A stretch of DNA of 64,000 nt. Origin: Nomia melanderi (taxonomy: Eukaryota > Arthropoda > Insecta > Hymenoptera > Halictidae). The notes under the pieces were generated by a model. The model had not been told where the DNA came from, searched no databases, and was given only the letters and a program-made list of their open reading frames with translations. Made by a program: the position numbers and the translations under genes. The stretch is from the NCBI RefSeq assembly GCF_051020985.1, contig NC_135008.1, positions 2,294,001 through 2,358,000 on the forward strand. Reading direction: 5' to 3'. Shown here in pieces: positions 11,866 through 22,299 of the stretch (its first letter is position 1; the number at the start of each line of letters is the position of its first letter).

Positions 11866-14066
11866 GAAACGCTCGCCCCGCTTCGGCCGGCGATTCGGAG
11901 CTCATGTATATTCGACTAGGGACCCTGTCCGCCGATCGTATCTGAAAACTGTTCCGCCGTGCGGAACGAGCAACACCGGAGTCGGGGATCACGCGAACCG
12001 CGGCGTTCCAGGAACACGGAACGCCGGACGATTGCTCGGCGATACGCAAATGAGCCGCAATTATGAAATATTCGGCCGCCAGACTCGCCCGAAAGTCGCT
12101 CGACTTTAGCGGAAGTTCTACCTAGAACCTGTATTCAGTGCACGAATCGACTTTGTAGAATTTCTGTATAGAAACTCGAAGGCTATTCACTCTTTGCACT
12201 CGAAAGCTTTTCACTTGATTCAATAGTTTGCAATTAGATGTGGTGAAGATTCTTTAAAATGAATTTATCAAGAAAACACGCACGAATTAGGGAACATTAA
12301 TTTCAAAAATGTATCATCAGGAACCGTGTTTCATCCGCGTCAATAAAAGTCGACTTAAAAGTTTAGCAACTACTTTCTAAAATTCAGTATGAGACAAATT
12401 GGCATTGACCAGCGTTAAACGATATTACGGTAGCCGACGTAGCTGAAAGGACGAAGGAAAGCGCAACGAAGGGTGCATTCGAGGAAAATGGCGATCGATG
12501 GCACGACGAAGCGTACACGCGAGCAGATAAGAGTACCGGACGTTTCTAGGACGTTGGAATTTTACAGGCAACATGGAATCAGTGACGAATCGCCGTGGAC
12601 GACGAAATAACAACGAAATTCTGAGTCGAACGAATACATTTGCATGCAAATGTATATCGGCCGAAGAAAACGGACCGAATGATTCATTCGATTTCGACGT
12701 CTACTGTCGATTTCGATCGACTATTTCGAACCAGAGTTATTATAGAAATCAGCCACCTGTTACGATTACTCGGCGGCGATCCGTTGCCCAAACGTTCGCA
12801 TTCGCGGCGACCTCATCCTCGCTGCCAACTCGCCGTTTCGTCACCGAGTTGGCCGCCAGGCCAGAGAATCTTCTGCGCGTAGACGACACCCGATACCCGT
12901 GTAAATTTTCGAAATAATACCCGTCGATCGTTGTTTATCGGCGCTCGGATCATTGCCCGTTGATGACTGACGCGCGGCTATCAATGAGAATCGCGTCCTT
13001 TACAAGACTGAATAAACTAGACTCCTAAGAGAACTCGAAAGATTCGTAGCAGCTTTCGATGTAGCGATCTTGGAAAGTTATCCATATTTTGTATAATTGC
13101 TATGTTCACGGTCGTCTCGAAGACATATATATATGTTCACGTATACTATAGAATTAGCGTAGTGGTGGCAGGTTTTCGAGACTCAGAAAATATAAATTGG
13201 CAACATTGTCAGAGGAAGACTTTAGCATTTCTATGTTCGTCGATTGATTTCTTTATATCCGAAGCGACTATTCAATATTTGATCAGGTTCTCGTTAATTA
13301 TTGATTAGAAGAATCTTTGCTTATTCTGTCTACTAATCCAAAGATTAAGGATCAGTAACAGAAAAGTAATTCAATTCACAACAAATAACACTTAGATTTC
13401 TCAAACGCAGTTTCAAATTTCCCTCTGACCCGGTGCTGTTAGATCAAGGGGTCAACGAAGGTCGAAGACTGAAAATTCCGTATCATTTGAAAAATAGTTT
13501 TATCCTGATTCGTTATCATTTTTCTATACAATTTGTACATAAAGTAGTGGACAATTTCTCTACGTTTTTTCTAAACTGCTGATAGAAACATTTTGCACGA
13601 GCTTAGCAGTAAAAGTAAATAATACGGCAAAGGGTCAAAGGTCGGTCGAGTGCCGGAAGAGGAAGCCCGAGTAAACGGAAGCGCTGCGACGAATTTTTCG
13701 GTTATCGATTCGGTTCGGGGTCGCCATGGGGGATGGCCGTTGTATACGTGGCGCCCTGCCGTCGCCATTTTCCTCCTTTCACCGTGTCATCCTTCTCTGT
13801 CTCTTTGCTTTCCGTCCACGTCCATCTCGCACGCCTTATCGTTCACCCGAACGACGCGATGGCTGCTCCGTTGAACGAGCCTCGTAAAACGCTCTCGGGT
13901 TGCGGGCATTATCGCCGCTTCCCCTAACCTAGTTTCCTAGGATGTTTGCGTCGTTTTACGAGCTGCTCATCCCTCTCCGCGCCTCTCTCGCGTCGATTCA
14001 CCCCGTTTTCCGACAGCGTCGACAGACAGGCTGTCCGAGTTACATCGCGGCCAATTCCGTGTACCT
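11866..14066. other. Intronic stretch without clear features
   Basis: Mixed unique sequence. A decayed A-like terminus lies near 12190 (TCTTTGCACTCGAAAGC), and CpG-rich blocks lie at 12.4-13.0 and 13.6-14.0 kb. No exon or RNA gene was recognised. Confidence 0.4.
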
Positions 14067-14283
14067 TTAACCCTTTGCGCTCGGAAGTTTTTCCACTGAA
14101 AATATTTGAATGTTTTCTGATGAGATAAAATCGGTATTTCGTGAAACTAAGTCGACGAGAAATCACGCGTACATTGAGGAACAAAGCTATTTTATTCCAA
14201 TATTCCTCAAACTGATGCATTATAGGAAATACAATATTAAATATCAAATTTTATAGTTTTACTGCATGAAATCATGTGGTGGG
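14067..14283. mobile_element. Element A, copy 2
   Basis: It starts TTAACCCTTTGCGCTCGG at 14067 and carries the A interior (TTTTCTGATGAGATAAAA, TGATGCATTATAG, TATAGTTTTACTGCATG). The far terminus is missing or degraded near 14283. Confidence 0.6.
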
Positions 14284-14469
14284 CTTTGAAACTTTTGGGC
14301 GCCTTTTGCATAAAGAAGTTCCATAAAGAACGATACTAGCAAAAAGGAAACTATGCGCCAAGCCCTTATTTGAATAATTGAATTATTCATTCGTTCTCGA
14401 ATTTAGATATCGAAGCTCGGAATCTCAATTATGAGGAACGTAAGGGTTCCTTCGTGATCGAATGCGATA

Positions 14470-14633
14470 TACACTTCTAGCGAAAAAATCAAATATTAAA
14501 TCATTCGATTGAATTGCATTATTATAGTTGCATGTTCATCTGAACGTCACCGCAGTAGGTGGCATTATTTATAACTAAAGTAAGTCGATTTGATTGGGGT
14601 CACCGGTAACTCCCATGACACTCAACGTGTTAA
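14470..14633. mobile_element. Element E, copy 2
   Basis: It shares GCATGTTCATCTG, CACCGCAGTAGGTGGC-like sequence and GGGGTCACCGGTAACTCCC with copy 1. It ends CTCAACGTGTTAA with TTAA at 14630-14633. Confidence 0.6.
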
Positions 14634-15480
14634 AAAGAATTTCTTTCAAAACATTTGCCACTGAATTTTCTCCTATCTTAGAAGCGTGCTAAAGTTAAGG
14701 CTTCTGGCTCTACCGCGAACGGCACCCTCTTCCTTTTACAGTAGGGGGTGACTCATCGCCTACAGCCATTTGTCCAGAAAGTTGGGGTGGAGTTTCTATA
14801 AGAATATCGGTTGATCTCCCCACGGTCTACTTTCCACGTGCGACGACTCGGTTCTCGTGTCGCAGATTCGTGCCGTGATTGAATCGAGTTCGAACCTGCT
14901 GAACATTCAGGCTAACCTCGGAGTTGTGCTGCTTCGATGCTCGCAGGAATAGACGTTTGTTTTCCTAGCAAGAAATATTCTTGTTTACCGAGGTCGATGA
15001 GTATTCCGTCGGCGAGCCAGCGAAAATACAAATTCCCATTTGTCCGAGTAAAGTGCACCGTTAGGATCGACCTCGATACGTTATCGCGCCCCTTGACCAG
15101 GGCCGCGCCGGCCACGATCGACTCCCGGCGGTTGCGTGATCGCGGAAACGAGCCTGTCCCAGCTGATTTATTAATACGGGCACTTAATCGAACCCGCCGA
15201 CCCAATTTCGCGGCCTCGTCCCGCGCCTTCTGCGCGGAAATCGCTGGATTTCCTTGGGAAACTTGCTCGTCGATAAGTCCGACGTTAAACCGGCCGTCTT
15301 CCGTGTTTCCGGGCACGGTTCCAAGGCTCGATCCGATCGATCGCGTCGATGAACGAGGGCTGGTTTGCACAACCGAATCCTTAACCACCGTTTCTTTGGT
15401 TTCCTTTGTATCTGCCCTCGCTGGGATAACTTCGGTCAGTAACTTAGCCAAACGGGGATTACCGATTCTTCCGCGTTCAC

Positions 15481-15649
15481 TTCAACCCTTTGCGGACAAA
15501 GATTCTTTGAAGTATACAAAACCTGACTCTGCCGAGTTACACATTGGAAGCTTGGATAATAGAGGATAGGGGAACTGTGTACTGATTTCTTTGAGTAGTT
15601 AACCTATTATTATTCCAAACATGAAAACATTCATCTGCAAGGGGTTTAA
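15481..15649. mobile_element. Element B, copy in B-D-A chain
   Basis: It begins with CAACCCTTTGCGGACAAAG at about 15483 and ends CATCTGCAAGGGGTTTAA. It matches the B copy inserted at 22369-22566 across most of its length. Its right TTAA (15646-15649) is also the left edge of element D. Confidence 0.65.
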
Positions 15650-15840
15650 CTTACCAATTTTGATAGTAGTCCTACTGAAAATTAACAATGTTATAACACT
15701 TAGACCTTTAATTCCCTTCTCAGTGCAAACTGTATATTTGGAAGATCTAATTAATCTTAAGGTAGTTTTCTTAAAATTCACTGAAATATTTAATATTAGA
15801 ACTGCTGCAATATTGGAGCCTATGGAGTTCAAAGGGTTAA
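15646..15840. mobile_element. Element D, reversed copy in B-D-A chain
   Basis: A 195-bp unit that ends GAGTTCAAAGGGTTAA. It is the reverse orientation of the D copies at 37233, 48571 and 51119, which start TTAACCCTTTGAACTCTGTA. It shares one TTAA with each neighbour. Confidence 0.7.
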
Positions 15841-16050
15841 CCCTTTGCATTCGAGAGGTGATAATGAAAATTGAGAAGAATGATGATGAAATTTGATACT
15901 TAATATTACTTCGTACAATGCATCAGTTTGAGAAATATTCAAACAAACTAGCTTTGTCCCTCGATGTGATTTCTCGTCGAGCTTCACAAAATATCCTCTC
16001 TCATCAGACGTTAAAATATTTCTAACGAAAAACTTCCGGCAAATGTTTAA
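15837..16050. mobile_element. Element A, copy 3, just upstream of the last heat shock exon
   Basis: It begins TTAACCCTTTGCATTCG and ends AAAAACTTCCGGCAAATG then TTTAA. Its right TTAA (16047-16050) is only 77 bp before the acceptor of the final coding exon, so it may overlap the branch-point neighbourhood. Confidence 0.65.
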
Positions 16051-16127
16051 TTGTTGTAATACTCTCGATTGTAGTCTCAGTCGTGTTTGTACCGCGAGAA
16101 GCTAATATTCTCTGTCGCTCTGTGCAG

Positions 16128-16322
16128 GTTCACGCCAAACACGAGGAGAAGACGGAGAGCAAATCGGTGTACAGGGAGTACAACCGCGAGTTCCTGCTGC
16201 CGAAGGGAGTCAACCCGGAGAGGATCAAGTCTTCGCTGAGCAAGGACGGCGTCCTGACCGTCGAGGCTCCGCTCCCGGCGATCGGCTCCGGCGAGAAGCT
16301 GATCCCCATCGCGCAGCAGTAA
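16128..16322 (+). CDS. HspB8: Small heat shock protein, HspB8/CG14207-like, last coding exon
   Basis: This exon encodes 64 residues and a TAA stop at 16320-16322, continuing in phase 0 from the exon ending at 1280. It holds the second half of the alpha-crystallin domain: VHAKHEEK, then YREYNREFLLPKGV with the conserved arginine of the family's dimer-interface strand, then SSLSKDGVLTVEAPLP. The short C-terminal tail carries an I-P-I motif (LIPIAQQ), the I-x-I element that docks neighbouring subunits. All 64 codons look intact and GC-rich at third positions. Joined to the 1094 exon they give about 126 residues of what should be a protein of roughly 180-200; the rest lies to the left of the window. 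The fly protein is the closest I recognise; assignment to HspB8 rather than another insect Hsp20 rests on remembered similarity. Confidence 0.93.
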   Translation, partial: VHAKHEEKTESKSVYREYNREFLLPKGVNPERIKSSLSKDGVLTVEAPLPAIGSGEKLIPIAQQ

Positions 16323-17317
16323 AACCGATCGCCGAAACGGACGAACGCGCGAGAACGACAGCGAAACGATACACCCCCGAAAGCTACCCCGACAATTCCA
16401 TCATCCGTGCGTCCGTGCCAGATCGCTGACAAATTCCTGTCCCCCGTTCTTCGTGAATTCCCGTAAGTCCATTTTTCTTCTCTCTTTCTTTCTATCCGCA
16501 GCTTCCCATCGTCCCGTTTCCCGCGAGCATCCTCCCCGCCGCTCGTTTCCGGTCCACCTTCACGCCCTTCGTCTCCGTCGTTCCCTTCCGGTGATCACAA
16601 ACACGGATCGTCCCATCTTCTCGGTCCCTCGTCGGAAAACAAGCGATTTCACGGACGACGCTCGAGAGACGAAGCCAACGAACGATTTTTCGGGAAAGAG
16701 GTTCGCCGAGGATCGATGCTCGAGTTCCAGCGATAACACCTGAAGGACCTGCGAACGATTGCGCCCCGCGGATCGAACGTCGATTCGTTTTTTACTCTTG
16801 TTTTTCGAGGACCACCGATCGTTGACCGGCTTCCTTTTCGACGACGATCCCGATCCCGGCCCGGTACGGGTCGGCCGAGCGATATAATCAAATTTTAGAC
16901 GAGATAGGCGTTCGTTAAACGAACCGGATAATTTTTCTATGGAACTCGAACGTGCGAACGTTCGACGCGCTTTTCGTCGGGATCGAATCTCCGACAGGGA
17001 ATCGAATGTTTCAACCATCCGCGGGGATCGCGATCGTTCGCGGCTCAGAACACGACGAAAGAATGGAGAGAAAGAAAGATAGAAACGAAACGAAACGAGT
17101 ATAATTGTAAACGTTAAGGTGTACACGGCGCTTTGGACGTCGTCTAATCGTAGGAGAATGTTTGATAAATTATTCTTCCTTTTTGGTACGAGCAGCTTTT
17201 TTGACGCTTTGATATACTTCCTTTTTAGAAGTAACACGAACTTTTTCAGGAACACGCATTGCCTTTCAAAATGTATCTTAGATGTTGTTTCGTGGGAGAC
17301 ACGAAGAAAAAAAGCAA

Positions 17318-17370
17318 AATTACAGAGAGAGAGAGAGAGAGAGGGAGGGAGAGAGAGAGGGAGAGAGTGA
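17318..17370. repeat. (GA)n / GGGA microsatellite
   Basis: A run of GA dinucleotides with GGGA interruptions in the predicted 3' UTR. If transcribed it gives a purine-only tract. Confidence 0.9.
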
Positions 17371-17546
17371 GACGCGTTCGCGTGAACCCGCCGGGTTCAA
17401 CGGAAACGAGAGAAGTTCTATCGGGCAATTCGAACGCGAACGGAAAGCGATCTTCTGTAAACGATAACTTATGTATGTGTTAGTTTTAGGTACTACGTTA
17501 AAAGACTATAACACGAGAATGCTTAGAGTATGTAAGCATCGTAACG

Positions 17547-17596
17547 ATGATGATGAAGATTATGATGATGATGATGATGATGATGATATGATGATG
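17547..17596. repeat. (GAT)n microsatellite
   Basis: About 14 GAT/ATG units with small interruptions, in the predicted 3' UTR. It reads as an aspartate run in one frame but is not credible as coding. Confidence 0.85.
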
Positions 17597-17680
17597 AATA
17601 TTATTATTATTTATGAATATTTTACTATTGTCGAGATACGTATAATGTTTAAAAGGTAATGCGAACAATATGGAAGTTTA

Positions 17681-17692
17681 AATAAAAATAAA
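17681..17692 (+). terminator. Polyadenylation signals, HspB8-like gene
   Basis: Two overlapping or adjacent AATAAA hexamers lie in AAATAAAAATAAACC at about 17679-17693. They are the first good plus-strand signals after the stop codon in a suitable setting, so cleavage is expected near 17705. Confidence 0.6.
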
Positions 17693-17922
17693 CCTTCAAG
17701 GTGCGTAGGTGTTCTTCCGCTCCGCCCAGTGTCCCTTCAGAGCTTCCATTAGCATTCTTCATTGAGTCCCTCTCGGTCTACCCATTGTCGAAGCATAATT
17801 AATCGCGTCGATTAATAAATTGTCCCTGTAGTACTTTAATCGGTAAGTTAGCGTCGCATTCACTCGGCCAATGATTCACAATGAAAGGGGATCCGCCTAC
17901 GAGCAGCCGGAAGGTACAGTTC

Positions 17923-18141
17923 AGACTTGACGTCTAGCAGTACAGAGGCAAGATGTGTCTAGTCTATAATCCCATAGTTTCGATTAGTCAGTAACCTATC
18001 AACGAATAGTAAAGTAGACTATAGAAAATATCGTTGAGACTTGACGTCTAGCAGTACAGAGGCAAGATGTGTCTAGTCTATAATCCCATAGTTTCGATTA
18101 GCTTGTAACCTATCAACGAATAGTAGACAATAGAAAATATC
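17923..18141. repeat. Tandem duplication, 114-bp unit
   Basis: Two direct copies start at 17923 and 18037 with AGACTTGACGTCTAGCAGTA. They are almost identical over the first 70 bases, and the second copy lacks a few bases near its end. They lie between two converging genes. Confidence 0.9.
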
Positions 18142-18262
18142 AGGAATCAAGGAATAGCAAACAGGAAATTTAATAAGACGAAATCAGGACTGATTTACCA
18201 ATGCTGCAGGAGTTAGCCTAGTTCCCAATAAATAGACCAACGCTCGTTCACGGGTTATCACA

Positions 18263-18284
18263 GTTTATTTATAATCGTTTATTA
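18263..18284 (-). terminator. Polyadenylation signals, nischarin
   Basis: Two TTTATT hexamers on the plus strand (AATAAA on the minus strand) lie near 18264 and 18278, about 1.2 kb past the stop codon. Earlier candidate sites may exist, so alternative 3' ends are possible. Confidence 0.45.
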
Positions 18285-18380
18285 ACAAAATATTCCATCA
18301 TCTTATATACATATATCGATAATTCTTGTGAAACCATTATAAAATCGATGCACCGGACTCGGTTGCACACTTAATACAAC

Positions 18381-18591
18381 ATCGCGTCAACGCTTTGCGA
18401 TCCGCGATTCGCGAGGGGGGGAACGAGATTTCCATGAAAGGTTATACCGCCAGAACTGCCGAACCGGAATGGCACCAGCAGCGAATCGCAGAGCGTTAAC
18501 GGTTCACACAGCGAACAACGGTGTTGCGTCTGCGAGGAGCTTCGGAACGTTCCGTCGAGCCGTTCGCTCTGCGTCGCACCGTTGACGCGAT
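18381..18591. repeat. Inverted repeat in nischarin 3' UTR
   Basis: ATCGCGTCAACG at 18381-18392 is perfectly complementary to CGTTGACGCGAT at 18580-18591. An inner arm near 18480-18501 (GCGAATCGCAGAGCGTTAACG) also pairs imperfectly with 18385-18412. The transcript could fold into a large stem with alternative pairings. Confidence 0.6.
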
Positions 18592-19482
18592 TGAATTTTA
18601 ATATGACGCGTTCGTCGATTGCACGGTAATAAATAAGCTTTCATCGAAGCGGTTAATATTCTCTGGAACAGTGCTCCTCGAAACGGCAGATTTTTTACTT
18701 CCTCCGTTCCGTTTTAAACGTGCCATTTGGGAACCACTGCGATTGACTATCGCGTATCTTCGAGCACCAAGTTTTTCGGAAATCATAAATAACCTTCAAC
18801 CAATCCTCGCCGTACCGGTTCGCGATTGCTCTCGAGTATAAAAAATACGCGATGATAAGACGCAATGTACATTTTCAAATCAATTATATACACATAATGG
18901 TCACGCGAGGCTTGTTCCTCTGTGCTGACGGGGCGGCGGCACGTGTACGTTCTCAGAGCAAGGAGAAACAATAGTTTACGCAACTCACTCCGACATGCTA
19001 ATCGTCCCGACGCCTGGACTCGAGTTGCAACATAAATACAATCGACGTGTCTATAGCTTAAACTACTCGTTTAATGTTTTGGTATACATTATACTGATCG
19101 GATATCATCGTGTCAAAAGGTGATAAAAAGCATCGACGCGATCGACCGTTAATAAATACGATATAAAACGACGCGAGGGCGGGGATCGAGCCGGTTCACG
19201 TCGAATCGGATACGAAATTATTTAAAAAAACAAAAACGAAAAGGAATACTCTTCTCCCGTGCGTTGGGTTCGTTTTGTGTACTGATTCCGGAGTAATATC
19301 ACACGAATCCACTTGTTCGTTTCTCTGCAGGTTCCGTCGGCGAAAATATCCGTCCCCGAGTTCCCGTTAAAGTCTTGGCCTTCTCACCGCCGACCTTGTT
19401 TCAAATGAATTGTACAAAAATTCGTATCAAAGTGTTCCTCGCGCGGAAAGTCTATTGCCTAGGGAATCGAATCGCCGTCGTT

Positions 19483-21142
19483 CTATATGCTCGGGATCTC
19501 CGCGGAGAACAGGGGCGCGTCCGACGAGGTGAACGTCGGCGACTTGCCCTCCCTCGCGATGCGAAGCGCCTGGTGAACGGACACGGTGTCCAGCTCCTTT
19601 TGATTAGGTTTCTCGTTGTCCAGGCAAATGTCCGCCGCCCTCTTGCCGAACGGCTCCAACACTTTCACCCTGTAATCGACGATCGTCGACACCGGGTTGC
19701 CCGTCAGTCTCAGATTCTCCAGGCAGGGCAGGTGCCCGATGTTCTTCACCTCCTCGATCTTCTCGATGCGATTGCAGCTCACGTCCAGGCCCTCCAGCGA
19801 GTACAATTTCGAGAAGCTCGACAACGAAGTTAGCTTGTTCTGCGACAGGTCGATGTAGACTATGTAACCGAGTTTCGTATGCAAATCGCTCGGCAACGTT
19901 GTGAAGTTGTTCGACGCGAGATACAGTTGGGACAGTCTCGGTAACAAGGTGACGTTCGATATCTCGGACAGGAGATTATTGTTCAACGTTAGACACTCTA
20001 TGTGCGGCAACAGCTTGATCGCCTCGTCGATCACCTCTATTCGATTATCGCTGAGATCCAGATGCGTCACCTTCAGCCAGACGTGCGAGTCGTTCGCGTT
20101 CTCGATGCCTTTGTGCACCTCCTCGCACATCGCGAACTCGACGATGTTTCTGAGCCTCGTGTTGTTCACCGCCAAATGCACCACCGTGTCCCGAAGGTTG
20201 CCCATGTGATAGATCTTCTCCACTGGATACTGGTCGATGTTCAGGTCCTCGATATTCCTGAAGCTCGACAGCTCAATGGGAAGGGTGTTCGTGTAGATGT
20301 TGCTGGTTCTGTAGGCCTCCGAACTGCTTTCGATTATCAGGCCAGTTAAATGGGAATTGAAGTCCAGAACATGACTGAAGTCGTATTTTATGTCGATCAT
20401 CTCCATTGGTGGACAAGGTTGCTTCAATCTTTCACTGATCGCGTATAACTGAAAAGAAGTTGCTTGTGTAGGAGTTACATAATTGTTAATGGACTTCAGG
20501 AATTTCTAATCACCTGTATAGGGTTGAATTTGTAGGTTTTAGACTTCTGCAGCAGATTGTCGCCTTCAGTGAAAAATTCCAAAGCCATGCTCTGCAGTAG
20601 GAAAAATATATCGTACACATGCAGATCCAGGAACACAGCCAATTCTCTGGGCATTGCTTTTTTCAGGTAGTTGTAGACTATGCTCAGATACACCTCCAAG
20701 CTTAGCCTGCGTTTTTCCACGAAAGCTTCACACTTGTTGCCGATTAGTTTCTTTGGTGGCAGTATATCTTTCTCTACACAGTGCTCTGTCACAAGCTTGT
20801 CGTGTAGCTCCGCAAAATCATTGTACCTGTAACAGTCCATTAGAAGGGAGGTGTTAGCAGAGATACAATCGCATTAATGAACAAGTAAACCATGTAACAA
20901 TAAATCCACCTCTGACCAAAAACTCAAGCAGGTACTATTCTTTAGAGGTCGAATGTGGAACGTCCGCAAGAAGTAAGTCATCATCCATTTGTTTGGGGAA
21001 CAGTATATGCTCACCTGTGCTTCACAGTCCATTTAACTGAGGCAATCCCAACCTCTATGCAATAATAAGTGACACCGTCGACGGTGTCCGTGGAGGGAAT
21101 TTTAATTTGAACGTTTTCCTGATTCAACAAAAGACACGCCAT
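19483..21142 (-). CDS. Nisch: Nischarin-like protein (PX domain plus leucine-rich repeats), complete
   Basis: There are three coding exons on the minus strand: 21142-21015, 20826-20514 and 20448-19483. The introns are 188 and 65 bp with GT-AG ends. The joined frame is 468 residues, M-A-C-L-L-L to a TAG at 19485-19483. Residues 1 to about 115 form a PX domain, with the phosphoinositide-site RYNDF at 43-47 and a PP-K motif at 66-69. Leucine-rich repeats run from about 273 to 399 (LDLSDNRI, LTLNNNLL, LYLASNNF, IDLSQNKL, LDVSCNRI, LRLTGNPV). They are followed by a cap with VDYRVKVLEPFGKRA, which is typical of nischarin. Family members bind PI3P on endosomes and restrain integrin alpha5, PAK and Rab14 signalling (known for mammals). 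The long mammalian C-terminal part is absent, as expected for the short insect form. The gene converges on the heat shock gene. Confidence 0.92.
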
Positions 21143-21400
21143 CCTTCAGAGGAGCGAGCTTGACGATCGTCGGTCTGGTACGTGGCAAGGAATGTCACTG
21201 TTGTTCGAACGGGCCGAGAGGTTATCCTGGATCCGAGCGAGAGCTGTCAATATCGGCTGTTTTGCATCAGAGGGAGGGACGAGTGTTATCCGTTCGGTGC
21301 ATCGTACTCTCTTGTTTCTACGGTCGCGTCTTTTTCGCAGATCCTTCTCTCGCAACGTAACGCAATTTCATCCAAGCGAACATCTTTGACAGCGACTCAT
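21143..21400 (-). promoter_or_regulatory. Nischarin 5' leader with upstream ORF, and likely promoter zone
   Basis: An ATG-initiated minus-strand frame of 69 codons runs from 21355 to a TGA at 21148-21146, leaving 3 nt before the main ATG at 21142. If transcription starts upstream of 21355, this frame would act as an upstream ORF. No TATA box was seen. The moderately GC-rich sequence ends near 21400. Confidence 0.4.
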
Positions 21401-22299
21401 GATTCCGAAAACGTATACGGTGCCGCCACCTCGCGGTCGTATAGGCAACCGACGGAAACCGGAATCCGAATGTACATGTTTTAACGACTCTTGGTTCTTC
21501 GTTTTAATTTCCCGCTGGAATATAACAAAACACGTGTGCGTGCGAGGTGTTTATGAAAATCAAGAGAACACGATTTTATGATTCCTAATTATAATATCTG
21601 GAAGGGAGCAGTCGCTATTGAAGAATGCTACTTGTTGCGGTTAGTCGGATCGAGTTTCATTAAGATTTAATCGTGCTCGATAAGTCGATCAATATTCGTA
21701 ACGCAAGCGCGAAATCGTTATAGAAGTTACGAAAGTTCGTTACAGTTAAAGGATTCCGTTAAATATGCCATTATCTGTTTTTACTCGGTACTTCGCTATC
21801 GTTCATTTGCCCCTGACTAATTATAACACTCCGTACACCCTTCGTATCAATGAGTAATTAGTCTTTATATAGAATTATGTCTTTACACTTATTTCTGGAA
21901 AGAAGTCAATAACGTTTTAGGTTAAGTCAACCGACTACACGTAAGGGCATTGTTTTATTTTCCGATTATTTTACGTTATCATCCTTTTTACGATGTATTG
22001 CAATCATTCTTTCAGCAGGCGATTAAATCGTATTTCCTGATAGAAGAACGTCGAAATGGAAAGCAGACTCTTATCAGGAGCAGAGAATTCAAATTTTCGC
22101 CGAACTTCCGGAACGTTCTCCAGAGGTACGTTAGCTTAAAGACTCCATTACTCTTCGCATTTTACATTGCAGGAATTAAACTATATTTACGGAATGAGTC
22201 AATGTGATTTATGTTGAATTTTATAAGCAGTATTTGCTAAATCTTTGAGTCGATTTTTATTAACGCAATTATGCAAATATGTGTCCTAATTGTTTATTC
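21401..22299. other. Intergenic sequence with nothing recognised
   Basis: AT-rich unique-looking sequence upstream of nischarin. No open frame of interest, repeat terminus or RNA gene was recognised. Confidence 0.4.

Larger units (their letters stand above)
1281..16127 (+). other. 14.8-kb intron of the HspB8-like gene
   Basis: The intron runs from GTGAGT at 1281 to the acceptor CAG at 16125-16127, and both flanking exons are in phase 0. CpG-rich unique blocks (for example 2.0-2.6, 3.0-4.1, 4.5-5.8, 6.4-6.9, 7.5-8.1, 8.7-9.2, 10.3-10.8 and 15.0-15.5 kb) alternate with AT-rich blocks rich in TTAA-flanked elements, listed separately. I found no convincing gene inside it. The open frames, including 210 codons at 14937-15569, are arginine- and serine-rich, have shadow frames on the other strand, and the last one runs into a repeat. 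A CpG-rich block could carry an alternative promoter, but nothing proves it. Confidence 0.75.
16323..17700 (+). other. 3' UTR of the HspB8-like gene
   Basis: About 1.4 kb between the stop and the first good polyadenylation signals. It contains a GA microsatellite and a GAT microsatellite but no repeat of the TTAA type, unlike the intron. A 231-codon minus-strand open frame at 16560-17255 is arginine- and serine-rich and is judged a chance frame. The extent is inferred from the AATAAA positions only. Confidence 0.55.
18241..19482 (-). other. 3' UTR of nischarin
   Basis: About 1.2 kb on the minus strand after the stop codon. It holds no credible open frame and no TTAA element. A long inverted repeat lies at its far end. 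The extent is inferred from the polyadenylation signals. Confidence 0.5.

Noticed and set aside
14937..15569. 210-codon plus-strand open frame
   Set aside because: Runs into element B at its end, has a long overlapping minus-strand frame, and matches no family.
16560..17255. 231-codon minus-strand open frame
   Set aside because: Lies in the predicted 3' UTR of the heat shock gene and is a Ser/Arg-rich chance frame.
19375..20349. Plus-strand frames of 102-152 codons opposite nischarin
   Set aside because: They are antisense shadows of the GC-rich nischarin exons.
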